DNA of 35,659 nucleotides from CAZEFK01 sp964511405 (GTDB lineage: Bacteria; Pseudomonadota; Alphaproteobacteria; Elsterales; Elsteraceae): positions 1 through 35,659 of the forward strand of contig CAZEFK010000054.1 in the NCBI GenBank assembly GCA_964511405.1. Direction: 5' to 3'. The notes under the pieces were generated by a model. The model saw nothing but the letters and a program-made list of their open reading frames with translations. It was not told where the DNA came from and did no database searches. Below are positions 13,903-21,765 of this stretch, one piece after another. Numbering within the stretch: the stretch's first letter is position 1; each line of letters starts with the position of its first letter. Both the position numbers and the translations under genes were made by a program.

Positions 13903-15663
13903 TTAGACCCGAACCGGCCGACGCCCGGCAACTGTCGCCACCGGCTCCCAGCCCAGCAGCCGCGCCACCGCGGGCTCCGGCATCCGCTCGTCGGGGATCG
14001 CGCACAGCCCGAACCGCGTCGCCAGTGCGCCCGCCTGCCGCGACGCCGTCACGACCGCGACCGGCACCGACAGCAGGAAGCTGGCGAGCAGCGGCGCCGC
14101 CCACACCACGGCCCCCGGGGCGCTGAGAGCCAGCGACAGACCCGCCAGCAGCCCGAACAGAGTGTGGGGCCACAGGCCGCGCGCCGCCATCCGCCAGCCG
14201 ATGGCACGGCCGGCGCGCTGCTGCGCCTCCCAACCGATCCGGCGGCCGACCAGCAGGCCGGCCATGAACATCGTCTCCGACAGGCTCACCACGGGTCCGG
14301 TCAGCATCCCGAACAGGATCTCGGCCAGCCCGCCCAGGACCACCGCGCCGGCGCCGCCATAGGCCCGCCGGGCATCCGCCGACACCAGCACATCGGCCAG
14401 GCCGGCCAGCTTCGGCGTCAGCGACATCCCGATCGTGGCCGCGAGCAGGCCAAACCTCAGGACCGGATCGCCCGCGCCCCCGGCGGCCGGCAGCCAGGCC
14501 TGCACCAGGCCCAGCAGGATCATGGCGATCCAGCAGGGCGCGCCGACATACATCTGGATCGCCAGCGACAGCTGTACCCGGCTCATCCAGCGCAGCCCGG
14601 GCAGGCCAATCAGCCGCAGATATTGCAGATTGCCCTGGCACCAGCGCAGGTCGCGCCTGATGAAATCAGGCAGCGTCGGCGGGTTCTCCTCCCAGCTGCC
14701 GCCCTCGATCGGGTAGACCCGCACCTCGTAGCCGGCGCGCCGCATCAGCGCGGCTTCGACTTGGTCGTGGCTCAGGACCGGCCCCCCGAGCGGCGGCCGG
14801 CCGGGCAGCGGCGGCAATGCGCAGTGCTCGGCGAAGGGCCTGACGCGGATGACCGCGTTGTGCCCCCAATAGGGCCCGCAATCGCCCTGCCACCACGCGC
14901 CGCCGGCGGTGTAGCAGCGCATGCCGTGGCGCATGCCGAACTGGAACAGCCGGGTGAACAGGCTGTCGGCCGGCAGGCCGACCACCAGGCCCTGCAGGAT
15001 GCCGAGCCGGGGATGGCGCTGCATGATGCGCACCAAGCGAAGGATTGCCGCGGCCGACATCAGGCTGTCGGCGTCCAGGGGCAGCATCAGCTCGTATTCG
15101 GCGCCCCAGCGCCGACAGAACTCGGCGATGTTGCCGGCCTTGAAACCGTCATTGGCCGTTCGGCGGCGGTAGCGGAGCCGGCCCGGGTGCGGTTCGTCGC
15201 GGCGCAGGCGCGCCATCATCGCCGCCTCGGCCTCGGCCGTATCAGCGCGCTGGCTGTCGCTCAGCACGAAGATGTCGAAGCGGTCGCCGAATCCGGTGGC
15301 ATCCAGCTCGTGACGCAAGATGCGGATGCGTGCCTCGATCCCATCGGTCGTCTCATGGCGAATCGCCATCAGCACGGCGACCCGAACGGCGATGGGCACT
15401 GGACCGGGTTCGATGGCCAGCGGATTGAGATACCGCAGGGGATCGCGCGCCAGGTGAAGGATCGCGAAGCCGATCACGGCGTTCCAGAAGCCGATGACGG
15501 TCCAGGGCGTGGTCAGCAGGAACGCCGGCACGAGGCAGACCTTGGGCCAGCTCCAGCCGCCCGCCGCCAGGACCAGCCAGAACGCCACGCCCAAGGCCGC
15601 AGCCGTGGCCGACGTCAGCAGCGCGAAGGCCGCGCGGCGGAGCCAAAGGGTCGACAAGGCCAT
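13903..15663 (-). CDS. mdoH: Glucans biosynthesis glucosyltransferase MdoH/OpgH
   Basis: The 586-residue inner-membrane enzyme is a family 2 processive glucosyltransferase of the OpgH type, making the beta-glucan backbone of periplasmic glucans from UDP-glucose. Two N-terminal membrane segments (about 10-34 and 44-66) precede the cytoplasmic catalytic domain with FVLSDSQ near 132-138, the nucleotide-binding LDADS at 196-200, WWQGDCGPYWGHNA, SHDQVEAALMRRAGYEV with Asp299, and RRDLRWCQGN at 335-344 as the acceptor motif. About five further segments follow. ATG at 15663 was selected because the upstream open frame (to 15831) lacks family similarity; a GTG at about 15741 is a fallback. The partner mdoG is not adjacent, which is unusual. 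Confidence 0.9.
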   Translation of the reverse strand: MALSTLWLRRAAFALLTSATAAALGVAFWLVLAAGGWSWPKVCLVPAFLLTTPWTVIGFWNAVIGFAILHLARDPLRYLNPLAIEPGPVPIAVRVAVLMAIRHETTDGIEARIRILRHELDATGFGDRFDIFVLSDSQRADTAEAEAAMMARLRRDEPHPGRLRYRRRTANDGFKAGNIAEFCRRWGAEYELMLPLDADSLMSAAAILRLVRIMQRHPRLGILQGLVVGLPADSLFTRLFQFGMRHGMRCYTAGGAWWQGDCGPYWGHNAVIRVRPFAEHCALPPLPGRPPLGGPVLSHDQVEAALMRRAGYEVRVYPIEGGSWEENPPTLPDFIRRDLRWCQGNLQYLRLIGLPGLRWMSRVQLSLAIQMYVGAPCWIAMILLGLVQAWLPAAGGAGDPVLRFGLLAATIGMSLTPKLAGLADVLVSADARRAYGGAGAVVLGGLAEILFGMLTGPVVSLSETMFMAGLLVGRRIGWEAQQRAGRAIGWRMAARGLWPHTLFGLLAGLSLALSAPGAVVWAAPLLASFLLSVPVAVVTASRQAGALATRFGLCAIPDERMPEPAVARLLGWEPVATVAGRRPVRV

Positions 15664-15824
15664 CGAGATTCGGGCTCCGCGCTGGGCACCGGCCGCAGCG
15701 GCGCGGCCAAATGAGGTTCGTTTCGAGTGCCGATTTGTCACGTCATCCAGGATCGGGCTTGGCGACGTATTCTCGGCGGCAGCAACTAAGCGCAAACTCG
15801 GAGTTCGAGGAAGGAGCGTCCCGA

Positions 15825-16169
15825 GTGCCACGGATCGCGATCATCATGGCCGCCGTCGCGACGATCGGGCTCGCCGGGTGCGCCGACCTGGGCAACGAGG
15901 ACCGGGCGCTCGCCTGGTGCCAGCAGGACAAGCTAGGACGGCAGACCCCATCGCTGTGCGCGGCCGCGGCGGTCGAGGACAACGCCGACTGCCGGCAGTA
16001 TTTCGGTCAGCACTATTCCGATTGCCGCGCTTATCTCATGTCGCTGCACCGGATGCTGGGCGTCGCCCCGCAGCAGGCCACGCTGGCCAACTGCCGGACC
16101 GACCAAGGCAATGTAGCGCTGATGAGCACCACCCAATGCGCCAATATCGGCGGCCAAGTGGTCCCATAG
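15825..16169 (+). CDS. Small cysteine-containing lipoprotein
   Basis: The 114-residue product starts with GTG at 15825, well placed after GGAAGGAG. A lipoprotein signal peptide ends in the lipobox GLAGC with Cys19 as the lipid-bearing residue. The mature part has six further cysteines (CQQD, SLCA, DCRQ, DCRA, NCRT, QCAN), which could form three disulfides in the periplasm. I do not recognise a family. It is divergent from mdoH across 161 bp, and its stop is four bases upstream of a cluster of hairpins shared with the convergent lysR gene. Confidence 0.75.
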   Translation: MPRIAIIMAAVATIGLAGCADLGNEDRALAWCQQDKLGRQTPSLCAAAAVEDNADCRQYFGQHYSDCRAYLMSLHRMLGVAPQQATLANCRTDQGNVALMSTTQCANIGGQVVP

Positions 16170-16173
16170 CGCC

Positions 16174-16199
16174 TAAGCAGGCTCTATTGAGCCTGCTTA
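16174..16199. terminator. Perfect 11-bp hairpin after the lipoprotein gene
   Basis: TAAGCAGGCTC (16174-16184) and GAGCCTGCTTA (16189-16199) pair around TATT, starting four bases after the lipoprotein stop. There is no T-run. It is probably the terminator of the lipoprotein gene and forms the first part of a larger structured element. Confidence 0.7.
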
Positions 16200-16212
16200 C
16201 ACTTTCAAGTCC

Positions 16213-16277
16213 AAGCAGCATTGATTTTCCTCGTTCCGAGGAAAATCAATCGTGGCTTTAGCCACGCAAGGCTGCTT
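16213..16277. repeat. Branched inverted-repeat element (three-way junction)
   Basis: An outer stem AAGCAGC (16213-16219) / GCTGCTT (16271-16277) encloses two complete hairpins: a perfect 14-bp stem ATTGATTTTCCTCG (16220-16233) / CGAGGAAAATCAAT (16237-16250), and CGTGGCT (16251-16257) / AGCCACG (16260-16266). The whole folds as a small cloverleaf-like junction. The first 14-bp arms are A/T-rich compared with the surroundings. The right outer arm includes the lysR stop codon (16278-16276). The outer right arm CTGCTTA could alternatively pair with TAAGCAG of the preceding hairpin. It lacks the conserved features of tRNA. Confidence 0.75.
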
Positions 16278-17160
16278 AGGGGTGTGTCTTCAGCCGCCGC
16301 GTGCGGCGCGCGCTGTCCGCCAGATGCGCCATCAGGGCACGGACCCGCGGCACCCGCGCGACGTCGCGGTGGGTGACCAGCCATAGCTCCTGGCTGGGCG
16401 GCTCGCCGGCCAGCCGCTCCAGTCCAGGCTGTGCCTCGGCCAGGATGCTGGGCAACAGGGCGATGCCGAGGCCGGCCACGGCCGCCGCCTGGCGGGTCAT
16501 GGCGCTGTTGCTGCGCAGGATCACCGAGGCGCCGCCGGCCCGCGCCCGCAGCCACGGCACCTGCGGAATGACCGTGTAGTCGAGCGGCCAGTCGATCAGC
16601 CGGTGGCCGGCCAAGCCGCTTTGTTCGGACGGCCGGCCATGGGCGTCCAGATAGGCCGCGCTGGCATACAGGGCATAGGCGACGGCGCCCAGCCGCCGCA
16701 CCCGCAGATCACCGGTGTCGGGGCGCAGCAGGCGCAAGGCGATGTCGGCCTCGCGGCGCCCCAGGTCCAGGACCCGGATGTCGGTGACCAGCTCGACCGC
16801 GATGCCGGGATGACGGGCGTGGAAGGCCGGCAGCGCCGGCACCACGAAGCCGGCCGCCACCGGGTCGGTGGCGGTGATCACGACCGTGCCGTGCAGCCCG
16901 CGGTCCTCGGCCGTCAGCTCCAGCCCCAGGGCGCGGATCTCGCCTTCGATGCGCCGGGCGTGGGCGATCAGCTTGGCGCCGGCGGCCGTCGCGTCCAGCC
17001 CCTGACGGGACCGGTGGAACAGCTTGCAGCGGAGGTCCGCCTCCAGGGCATCCAGCCGCCGGGCCACGGTCGCCGGGTCGACCCTGAGCGTCCGGGCCGC
17101 CGCCGACAGGCCGCCGGCGTCCGCGACCGCCAGCACGAAGCGAAGATGGTCCCAGTCCAT
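16276..17160 (-). CDS. LysR-family transcriptional regulator
   Basis: The 294-residue protein has the LysR layout: N-terminal helix-turn-helix (1-60; MDWDHLRFVLAVADAGGLSA, then DPATVARRLDALE) and a periplasmic-binding-protein-like effector domain from about 90 (LHGTVVITATDPVA... and the C-terminal GLGIALLPSIL). ATG at 17160 follows GGGGAGGGGG at seven bases; an upstream in-frame ATG at 17205 would add only basic sequence. LysR proteins typically activate a divergent neighbour, here the ArgD-like aminotransferase, across a 125-bp gap with a direct repeat. The stop codon lies within the branched inverted-repeat element. The co-inducer is unknown. Confidence 0.9.
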   Translation of the reverse strand: MDWDHLRFVLAVADAGGLSAAARTLRVDPATVARRLDALEADLRCKLFHRSRQGLDATAAGAKLIAHARRIEGEIRALGLELTAEDRGLHGTVVITATDPVAAGFVVPALPAFHARHPGIAVELVTDIRVLDLGRREADIALRLLRPDTGDLRVRRLGAVAYALYASAAYLDAHGRPSEQSGLAGHRLIDWPLDYTVIPQVPWLRARAGGASVILRSNSAMTRQAAAVAGLGIALLPSILAEAQPGLERLAGEPPSQELWLVTHRDVARVPRVRALMAHLADSARRTRRLKTHP

Positions 17161-17249
17161 GGCGGCGCCCCCTCCCCGCATCCGCGCGGGACCGTCCGGC
17201 GGCATCGCCGGTTCCGGCCCCGCGCCGCCGCCGCGAAGATCCGGCGCGC

Positions 17250-17273
17250 AGACTTCACCCCCTAGACTTCACC
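17250..17273. repeat. Direct repeat AGACTTCACC x2 before the aminotransferase start
   Basis: AGACTTCACC is present at 17250-17259 and 17264-17273, a 14-bp period, ending directly before the GGGAG ribosome site of the aminotransferase. It is in the lysR-argD gap. It could be a regulator site overlapping the start of transcription or a short slippage duplication. Confidence 0.5.
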
Positions 17274-17285
17274 GGGAGACCGCCG

Positions 17286-18467
17286 ATGACCAGCGCCGTG
17301 ATGCCGACCTACCAGCGCGCGCCCGTGGCCTTCACCCACGGGGTCGGCTGTCGCCTCTACGACACCGCCGGCGCCGCCTATCTCGACTTCGCGGCCGGCA
17401 TCGCCGTGTGCGCCCTGGGCCACGCCCATCCGCGCCTGGTCGCGGCGCTGACCGAGCAGGCCGGGAAGCTCTGGCACTGCTCGAACCTGTTCGAGGTCGC
17501 CGGCCAGGAGGCCGTGGCGGCGCGCCTCGCGGCGCTCAGCATCGGCGGTGTTGCGTTCTTCGGCAATTCGGGCGCCGAGGCCAACGAGTGCGCGATCAAA
17601 CTGGCCCGCCGCCACCATGCCGCGGCCGGGCGGCCGGACCGCTGGCGCATTCTGGCCTTCGCCGGCAGCTTCCACGGCCGCACCCTGGCAACCCTGGCCG
17701 CCGCCGGCAGCCCCAAGAACCTGCACGGGTTCGGGCCCGTGGTGGCCGGCTTCGACCACGCGCCCTACGGCGACCTCGATGCCGCCGCGCGGCTGGTCGG
17801 CCCCGAGACTGCGGCCATCCTGGTCGAGCCGATTCAAGGCGACGGCGGCATTCGCGAGCCGGCGGCGGGTTTCCTGGCCGGGCTGCGCGCCCTCGCCGAC
17901 CGCACCGGCTGCCTCCTGATGTTCGACGAGATCCAGACCGGCATCGGCCGCACCGGCACGCTATTCGCCTATCAGGCGGCCGGCGTCGCACCCGACGTGC
18001 TGACCCTGGCCAAGGGACTGGGCGGCGGCTTCCCCGTTGGCGCCTGCGTCGCCACCCGCGCCGCGGCCGCCGGCATGACCGCCGGCAGCCACGCCTCGAC
18101 CTTCGGCGGCAATCCCCTGGCCATGAGCATCGCGGCGGCGGTCCTAGACACGGTGGCGGAGCCCGGTTTCCTGGACAGCATCAGGCGCGCCGGCGACCGC
18201 CTGCGGGCCGGGCTCGAGACGCTGGCGACGGCGCATGCTGAGGTGTTCGAGGCGCGGCGCGGCACCGGCCTGATGCAGGGCCTGCGCTGCCGCGGCAACC
18301 CGGAGGCCCTGGTGGCGGCCCTGCGCACCGCCGGCCTGCTGGTGGCGCCTGCCCAGGACCAGGTGATCCGCCTGCTGCCGCCGCTCATCGTGACCGCGGC
18401 GGAGATCGACGAGGCGCTGGGGATCCTGGACCGGGTCGCGGCCGAAACGGTCCGCCACGCGGCGTAG
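17286..18467 (+). CDS. argD: Class III aminotransferase, acetylornithine aminotransferase (ArgD)-like
   Basis: The 393-residue PLP enzyme matches ArgD in length and motifs: PTYQRAPVAFTHGVG at the start, CSNLF at 65-69, FFGNSGAEANECAIKLAR at about 91-108, FHGRT at 129-133, Asp214 in MFDEIQTGIGRTG and Schiff-base Lys243 in LAKGLGGGFPVGA. ArgD transfers the amino group between N-acetylornithine and 2-oxoglutarate in arginine synthesis; close relatives act on succinylornithine, diaminopimelate or GABA. Many alphaproteobacteria have argD next to argF, which is absent here; the divergent LysR instead suggests inducible use, so this may be a second, catabolic copy. GGGAG lies eight bases before ATG 17286. 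Confidence 0.82.
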   Translation: MTSAVMPTYQRAPVAFTHGVGCRLYDTAGAAYLDFAAGIAVCALGHAHPRLVAALTEQAGKLWHCSNLFEVAGQEAVAARLAALSIGGVAFFGNSGAEANECAIKLARRHHAAAGRPDRWRILAFAGSFHGRTLATLAAAGSPKNLHGFGPVVAGFDHAPYGDLDAAARLVGPETAAILVEPIQGDGGIREPAAGFLAGLRALADRTGCLLMFDEIQTGIGRTGTLFAYQAAGVAPDVLTLAKGLGGGFPVGACVATRAAAAGMTAGSHASTFGGNPLAMSIAAAVLDTVAEPGFLDSIRRAGDRLRAGLETLATAHAEVFEARRGTGLMQGLRCRGNPEALVAALRTAGLLVAPAQDQVIRLLPPLIVTAAEIDEALGILDRVAAETVRHAA

Positions 18468-18495
18468 CCAGCGGCGGCGCTTCATGCCAGGCTGA

Positions 18496-18520
18496 CCGGC
18501 GGGGCGCGGCATCCCGCCGG
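18496..18520. terminator. 8-bp hairpin between argD-like and CHASE2 genes
   Basis: CCGGCGGG (18496-18503) pairs with CCCGCCGG (18513-18520) across a nine-base loop, 28 bases after the aminotransferase stop. No T-run follows. It may be a weak or factor-assisted terminator, or simply a GC-rich leader stem of the next gene. Confidence 0.35.
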
Positions 18521-18548
18521 CCGCATCCACGGGACTCCGTCTGCCGCC

Positions 18549-20645
18549 GTGACTGCCTGGCGCCCTCGCCGCGATCGCCTGCTGCGCTGGCTCCACATCG
18601 GCCGGATTGCCGGAACCGTGGCGCTGGCCGCCCTGCTCGGGCTCGCCACCGGCGCGCCGCAGCGCTTCGAGCCGGCCCGGCGCGCCCTGTTCGATCTCTA
18701 TATGCGGACCCTGCCGCGGGCGCGGCACCACGCGCCTGTCGTGATCGTCGAGATCGACGAGCCGAGCCTGAAGCGCCATGGCCAATGGCCCTGGCCCCGG
18801 CAGCTGGTGGCCGAGCTGGTGTCGCGCATCGCCGCTGCCCGGCCAGCGGCGATCGGACTGGACATGGTGATGCCAGAGCCCGACCGCCTGTCGCCGCCCA
18901 ACTGGGCGCGCGCGATGCCGACGGTGCCGGCAGAGCTGGCCGGGCGCGTGGCGGCACTGCCCGACGACGACGCGCTCTTGGCCCAGGCACTGGCGCAGGC
19001 CCCGAGCGTCATCGGCGTGGTCGGCCTGGACAAGGGGCAAGGGACGCGCGGGCCGCTGGCGCCGGTGCGCAGCCATGGCGGCGATCCCCTGCATTCCCTG
19101 CCCGATTTTCCCGGCCTGGCGCGCAGCCTGCGGGTGCTCGACCTCGCCGCGCATGGCCATGGCCTGTTGTCGGTCGACCTGGAGCCTGACGGGATCGTGC
19201 GGCGGCTGCCGACCCTGGCGCGGGTGGGCCCCGCGCTGGTCCCGTCGCTGGACGTCGAAATGCTGCGGGTGGCGGCTCACGTTCCAGCGCTCGACGTGGC
19301 GCTGGATGGCAGCGGCATCAGGCGCGTCGGGATCGGGCCGGTCGTCCTGGACACCGAGGCCGACGGCCGGCTGTGGCTGGACCCGACCCCAAGCGATCCG
19401 CGGCGCTTCCTGTCGGCGGCCGACGTCCTGGCCGGCGCCATCGGGCCGGACCAGCTGGATGGCCGCCTGGTCCTGGTCGGCGTCACGGGTCTCGGCCTGC
19501 AGGACCATTTCCTGACGCCGCTCGGCCTGATGTCCGGCACCGAGATCCACGCGCAACTGCTGGAGACCATCGTCGACGGCGGCCTGCCCGTGCGCCCGCG
19601 CTGGGCGCCCAGGGCCGAGCTGGCCCTGACGCTCGGACTGGGCGCGGCGTTGGTCGGCCTGCTGCCCCGTCGCGGTCTGCCGCTCTATGCCGCCGCCGCT
19701 GCCGCGGTCGGCGCGGTGGCGGCGGCGCTGGGGCTGGCGGCCTGGGCGGAGGCGCGCTGGCTGATCGATGTCGCCACTCCGGCGCTCGGCAGCGCCGGAG
19801 TGCTGGTCGCACTGCTGGCCGGCGACCTGGTCGACGCCGACCGCCGCCGCCGCCGGCTGCGCCAGGCGTTGGAGCAGGAGCGCCTGCACGCGGCCCGGCT
19901 GGACGGCGAGCTGGCCGCGGCCCGGCGCATCCAGCTCGGGCTGCTGCCCCGGCCCGACAGCCTGGCTCCCGACCCGCGGTTCGACCTGGAAGCGCTGATG
20001 GAACCGGCCGAGGAGGTCGGCGGCGACCTCTACGACTTCTTCAAGATCGACGACGACCATCTGTTCGTCGCCATCGGCGACGTTTCCGGCAAGGGCGTGC
20101 CGGCCTGCGTGTTCATGGCGATGGGCAAGGCGCTCTACAAGAGCGACGTGCTGAGCGGCGTCCGCGATGCCGGCCGGGTGATGACCGCGGCCAGCCGCGA
20201 CATCGCCCGCGACAATCCCGAGATGCTGTTCATCACCCTGTTCGCCGGCATCCTGGAGTTGCCGACCGGGCGGCTGAGCTTTGCCAATGCCGGCCACGAG
20301 CCGCCCTGGCTGGTGCTGCCCGGCCAGGCCCCCCGCTCTCTGGACGGCGACAGCGGTCCGCCGCTGTGCACGGTGGACGACTACGAGTATGCGACCGGCG
20401 TGATCCAGCTGCGGCCCGGCGAGGTGGTCTGCCTCAGCACCGACGGCGTGTCCGAGGCCATGAACCGCACCGGGGCCCTGATGGGGCGCGCCGCCGCCGC
20501 CGCGTCCCTGGCGGCGCTGCCGGCGGGGGCCGCGGCGGCCGACGCCGTGCAGACACTGCGCGATGCCGTCCGCCACTTCGTCGACGGCGCCGCCCCCAGC
20601 GACGACCTGACCGTCGTCGCGCTGCGCTGGGTCAGCGGACGATGA
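18549..20645 (+). CDS. CHASE2 sensor with PP2C-type (SpoIIE/RsbU) phosphatase output
   Basis: The 698-residue membrane protein has an N-terminal segment (about 17-36), an extracytoplasmic CHASE2 domain (about 37-345, with VVIVEIDEPSLKRHGQWPWPR and VLVGVTGLGLQDHFLTPLG), three further membrane segments (about 353-425), a coiled-coil-prone helix RQALEQERLHAARLDGELAAARRIQ, and a PP2C/SpoIIE phosphatase domain. The phosphatase motifs are intact: GGDLYDFF near 491, GDVSGKG near 510, ANAGHEPP, STDGVSEAMN near 630 and the final SDDLTVVAL near 683. Such enzymes dephosphorylate an anti-sigma-factor antagonist or similar partner in a partner switch. GTG at 18549 is the only start preserving segment 1. 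Its end overlaps the OmpA gene by 14 bases, convergently. Confidence 0.9.
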   Translation: MTAWRPRRDRLLRWLHIGRIAGTVALAALLGLATGAPQRFEPARRALFDLYMRTLPRARHHAPVVIVEIDEPSLKRHGQWPWPRQLVAELVSRIAAARPAAIGLDMVMPEPDRLSPPNWARAMPTVPAELAGRVAALPDDDALLAQALAQAPSVIGVVGLDKGQGTRGPLAPVRSHGGDPLHSLPDFPGLARSLRVLDLAAHGHGLLSVDLEPDGIVRRLPTLARVGPALVPSLDVEMLRVAAHVPALDVALDGSGIRRVGIGPVVLDTEADGRLWLDPTPSDPRRFLSAADVLAGAIGPDQLDGRLVLVGVTGLGLQDHFLTPLGLMSGTEIHAQLLETIVDGGLPVRPRWAPRAELALTLGLGAALVGLLPRRGLPLYAAAAAAVGAVAAALGLAAWAEARWLIDVATPALGSAGVLVALLAGDLVDADRRRRRLRQALEQERLHAARLDGELAAARRIQLGLLPRPDSLAPDPRFDLEALMEPAEEVGGDLYDFFKIDDDHLFVAIGDVSGKGVPACVFMAMGKALYKSDVLSGVRDAGRVMTAASRDIARDNPEMLFITLFAGILELPTGRLSFANAGHEPPWLVLPGQAPRSLDGDSGPPLCTVDDYEYATGVIQLRPGEVVCLSTDGVSEAMNRTGALMGRAAAAASLAALPAGAAAADAVQTLRDAVRHFVDGAAPSDDLTVVALRWVSGR

Positions 20646-21231
20646 TCTCGACCCGGCGGTTGCGCGGCTCAGGCACTTGGTCGCCGGTCGGCACCAGCAG
20701 TTCGCGCTTGCCGCGGCCGGCGGCCCCGACACTGTCCGGCGCCAGGCCGCGGCTGATCAGCAGCGTGCGGATCGCCTGCGCCCGCTTGAAGCCCAGCGCG
20801 TCGTTGTCGGTCAGCGAGCCCACCGTATCAGTGTGGCCAACCACCATGACCTCGGCGGCCGGACGGCGCGCGATGTCCTGGAACACCGCCTCGAAGGCCT
20901 GGCGCGAATCCGGGGTCATCTCATCGCTGCCTTCCAGGAAATACAGGCGGAACGACTTGGGCGGGATCGGACGGGCCGCCAGCGCCCGCTGGAAGATCTG
21001 CCGGACCTGCTGCGACCCGACCGTGCCGGTCGCGACACGCGAGGCCCCCCGGTCGGCTTCCGCGGCGGCATAGGGCTTGTCGAGCAAGGTCGTTCCGGCT
21101 GCGTCATGAATTGCCACGCCGCCGATATGGCCGTCGGCGCTGGGCAGCACCACGATCAGGTTGTCCTTCGGGCCGCAGGCGGCGACCAGGAGGATGGCCG
21201 CCAGCGCGGCCAGTCTGCCGAAGCGGGCCAT
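20632..21231 (-). CDS. OmpA-domain lipoprotein
   Basis: The 199-residue product has a lipoprotein signal peptide with Cys19 in LLVAACGPK, a mid-region of about 70 residues of unknown fold, and an OmpA-like peptidoglycan-binding domain at about 90-199 (VVGHTDTVGS, then KRAQAIRTLLISRGL and NRRVEIIV). It should sit in the outer or inner membrane and grip peptidoglycan. Its ATG at 21231 is three bases after the FecR stop codon, so the two form an operon. It converges on the CHASE2 phosphatase gene with a 14-bp overlap, and the three genes probably belong to one envelope-related module. Confidence 0.88.
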   Translation of the reverse strand: MARFGRLAALAAILLVAACGPKDNLIVVLPSADGHIGGVAIHDAAGTTLLDKPYAAAEADRGASRVATGTVGSQQVRQIFQRALAARPIPPKSFRLYFLEGSDEMTPDSRQAFEAVFQDIARRPAAEVMVVGHTDTVGSLTDNDALGFKRAQAIRTLLISRGLAPDSVGAAGRGKRELLVPTGDQVPEPRNRRVEIIVR

Positions 21232-21234
21232 GGG

Positions 21235-21684
21235 TTAATTCTCCACCGCACGCACGACGAACTCGGTCCCGCGTACGCCCAGTACGGCCGACGGGGTGCG
21301 GATGGTCATGGCCTCGGGCTTCTGCTCGACCAGCTGGCCCGACTTGACGGCGAGGGTCCCGTGCTTGAGCGAGCTTTCGAAGGTGCCGTCATGGGTGGTC
21401 GTATCGAAGGCGAACTGATCCAGCGCCAGCGTGCTGTCGGGGCCGAGCGACATCATGCTGTCGTCCAGGAAGGTGATGCCGACCGCGGCGTCGGGACCGG
21501 TCGCGATCACGTCGGCCTGGAACAGCTTGTCCCCGACCTTGGCCGGCCGCATCGCGCCGGCGCGCTCGATGGTGACCGGGCCGTCGCTGGTCTTGACCTG
21601 GCCGATCGGCTCGTCGCCGAACGCAGCACCCCCCGACAGCGCCAGGACGAGTACCGCCAGCACGGCATCCTGCATTCCCCGCAT
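21235..21684 (-). CDS. FecR-domain periplasmic protein
   Basis: The 149-residue protein has a signal peptide (MRGMQDAVLAVLVLALSGG, cleavage near AFG-D at 23) and a FecR domain over most of the rest: VKTSDGPVTIERAG, KVGDKLFQADVIATG, AVGITFLDDSMMSLGPDSTL, and the closing TIRTPSAVLGVRGTEFVV, the family's best-conserved block. Unlike FecR of iron signalling it has no cytoplasmic anti-sigma part and no sigma factor gene adjacent, so it is a fully exported version. GGAGG lies eight bases before ATG 21684. It is the first gene of the FecR-OmpA operon and follows the DHA2 exporter by 81 bp. Confidence 0.9.
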   Translation of the reverse strand: MRGMQDAVLAVLVLALSGGAAFGDEPIGQVKTSDGPVTIERAGAMRPAKVGDKLFQADVIATGPDAAVGITFLDDSMMSLGPDSTLALDQFAFDTTTHDGTFESSLKHGTLAVKSGQLVEQKPEAMTIRTPSAVLGVRGTEFVVRAVEN

Positions 21685-21765
21685 GGGCCTGCCTCCGCTT
21701 CCGCAACCTATGGGCTGCCGAAGGGCTATAGCACGGGTTCGCGATAAATTCCGCGATTGCCGGTG

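Noticed and set aside
16213..16277. A cloverleaf-like fold that could be read as a tRNA
   Set aside because: It is only 65 bases, has two rather than three internal arms, and lacks a T-loop GTTC-A, a D-loop GG and an acceptor end.
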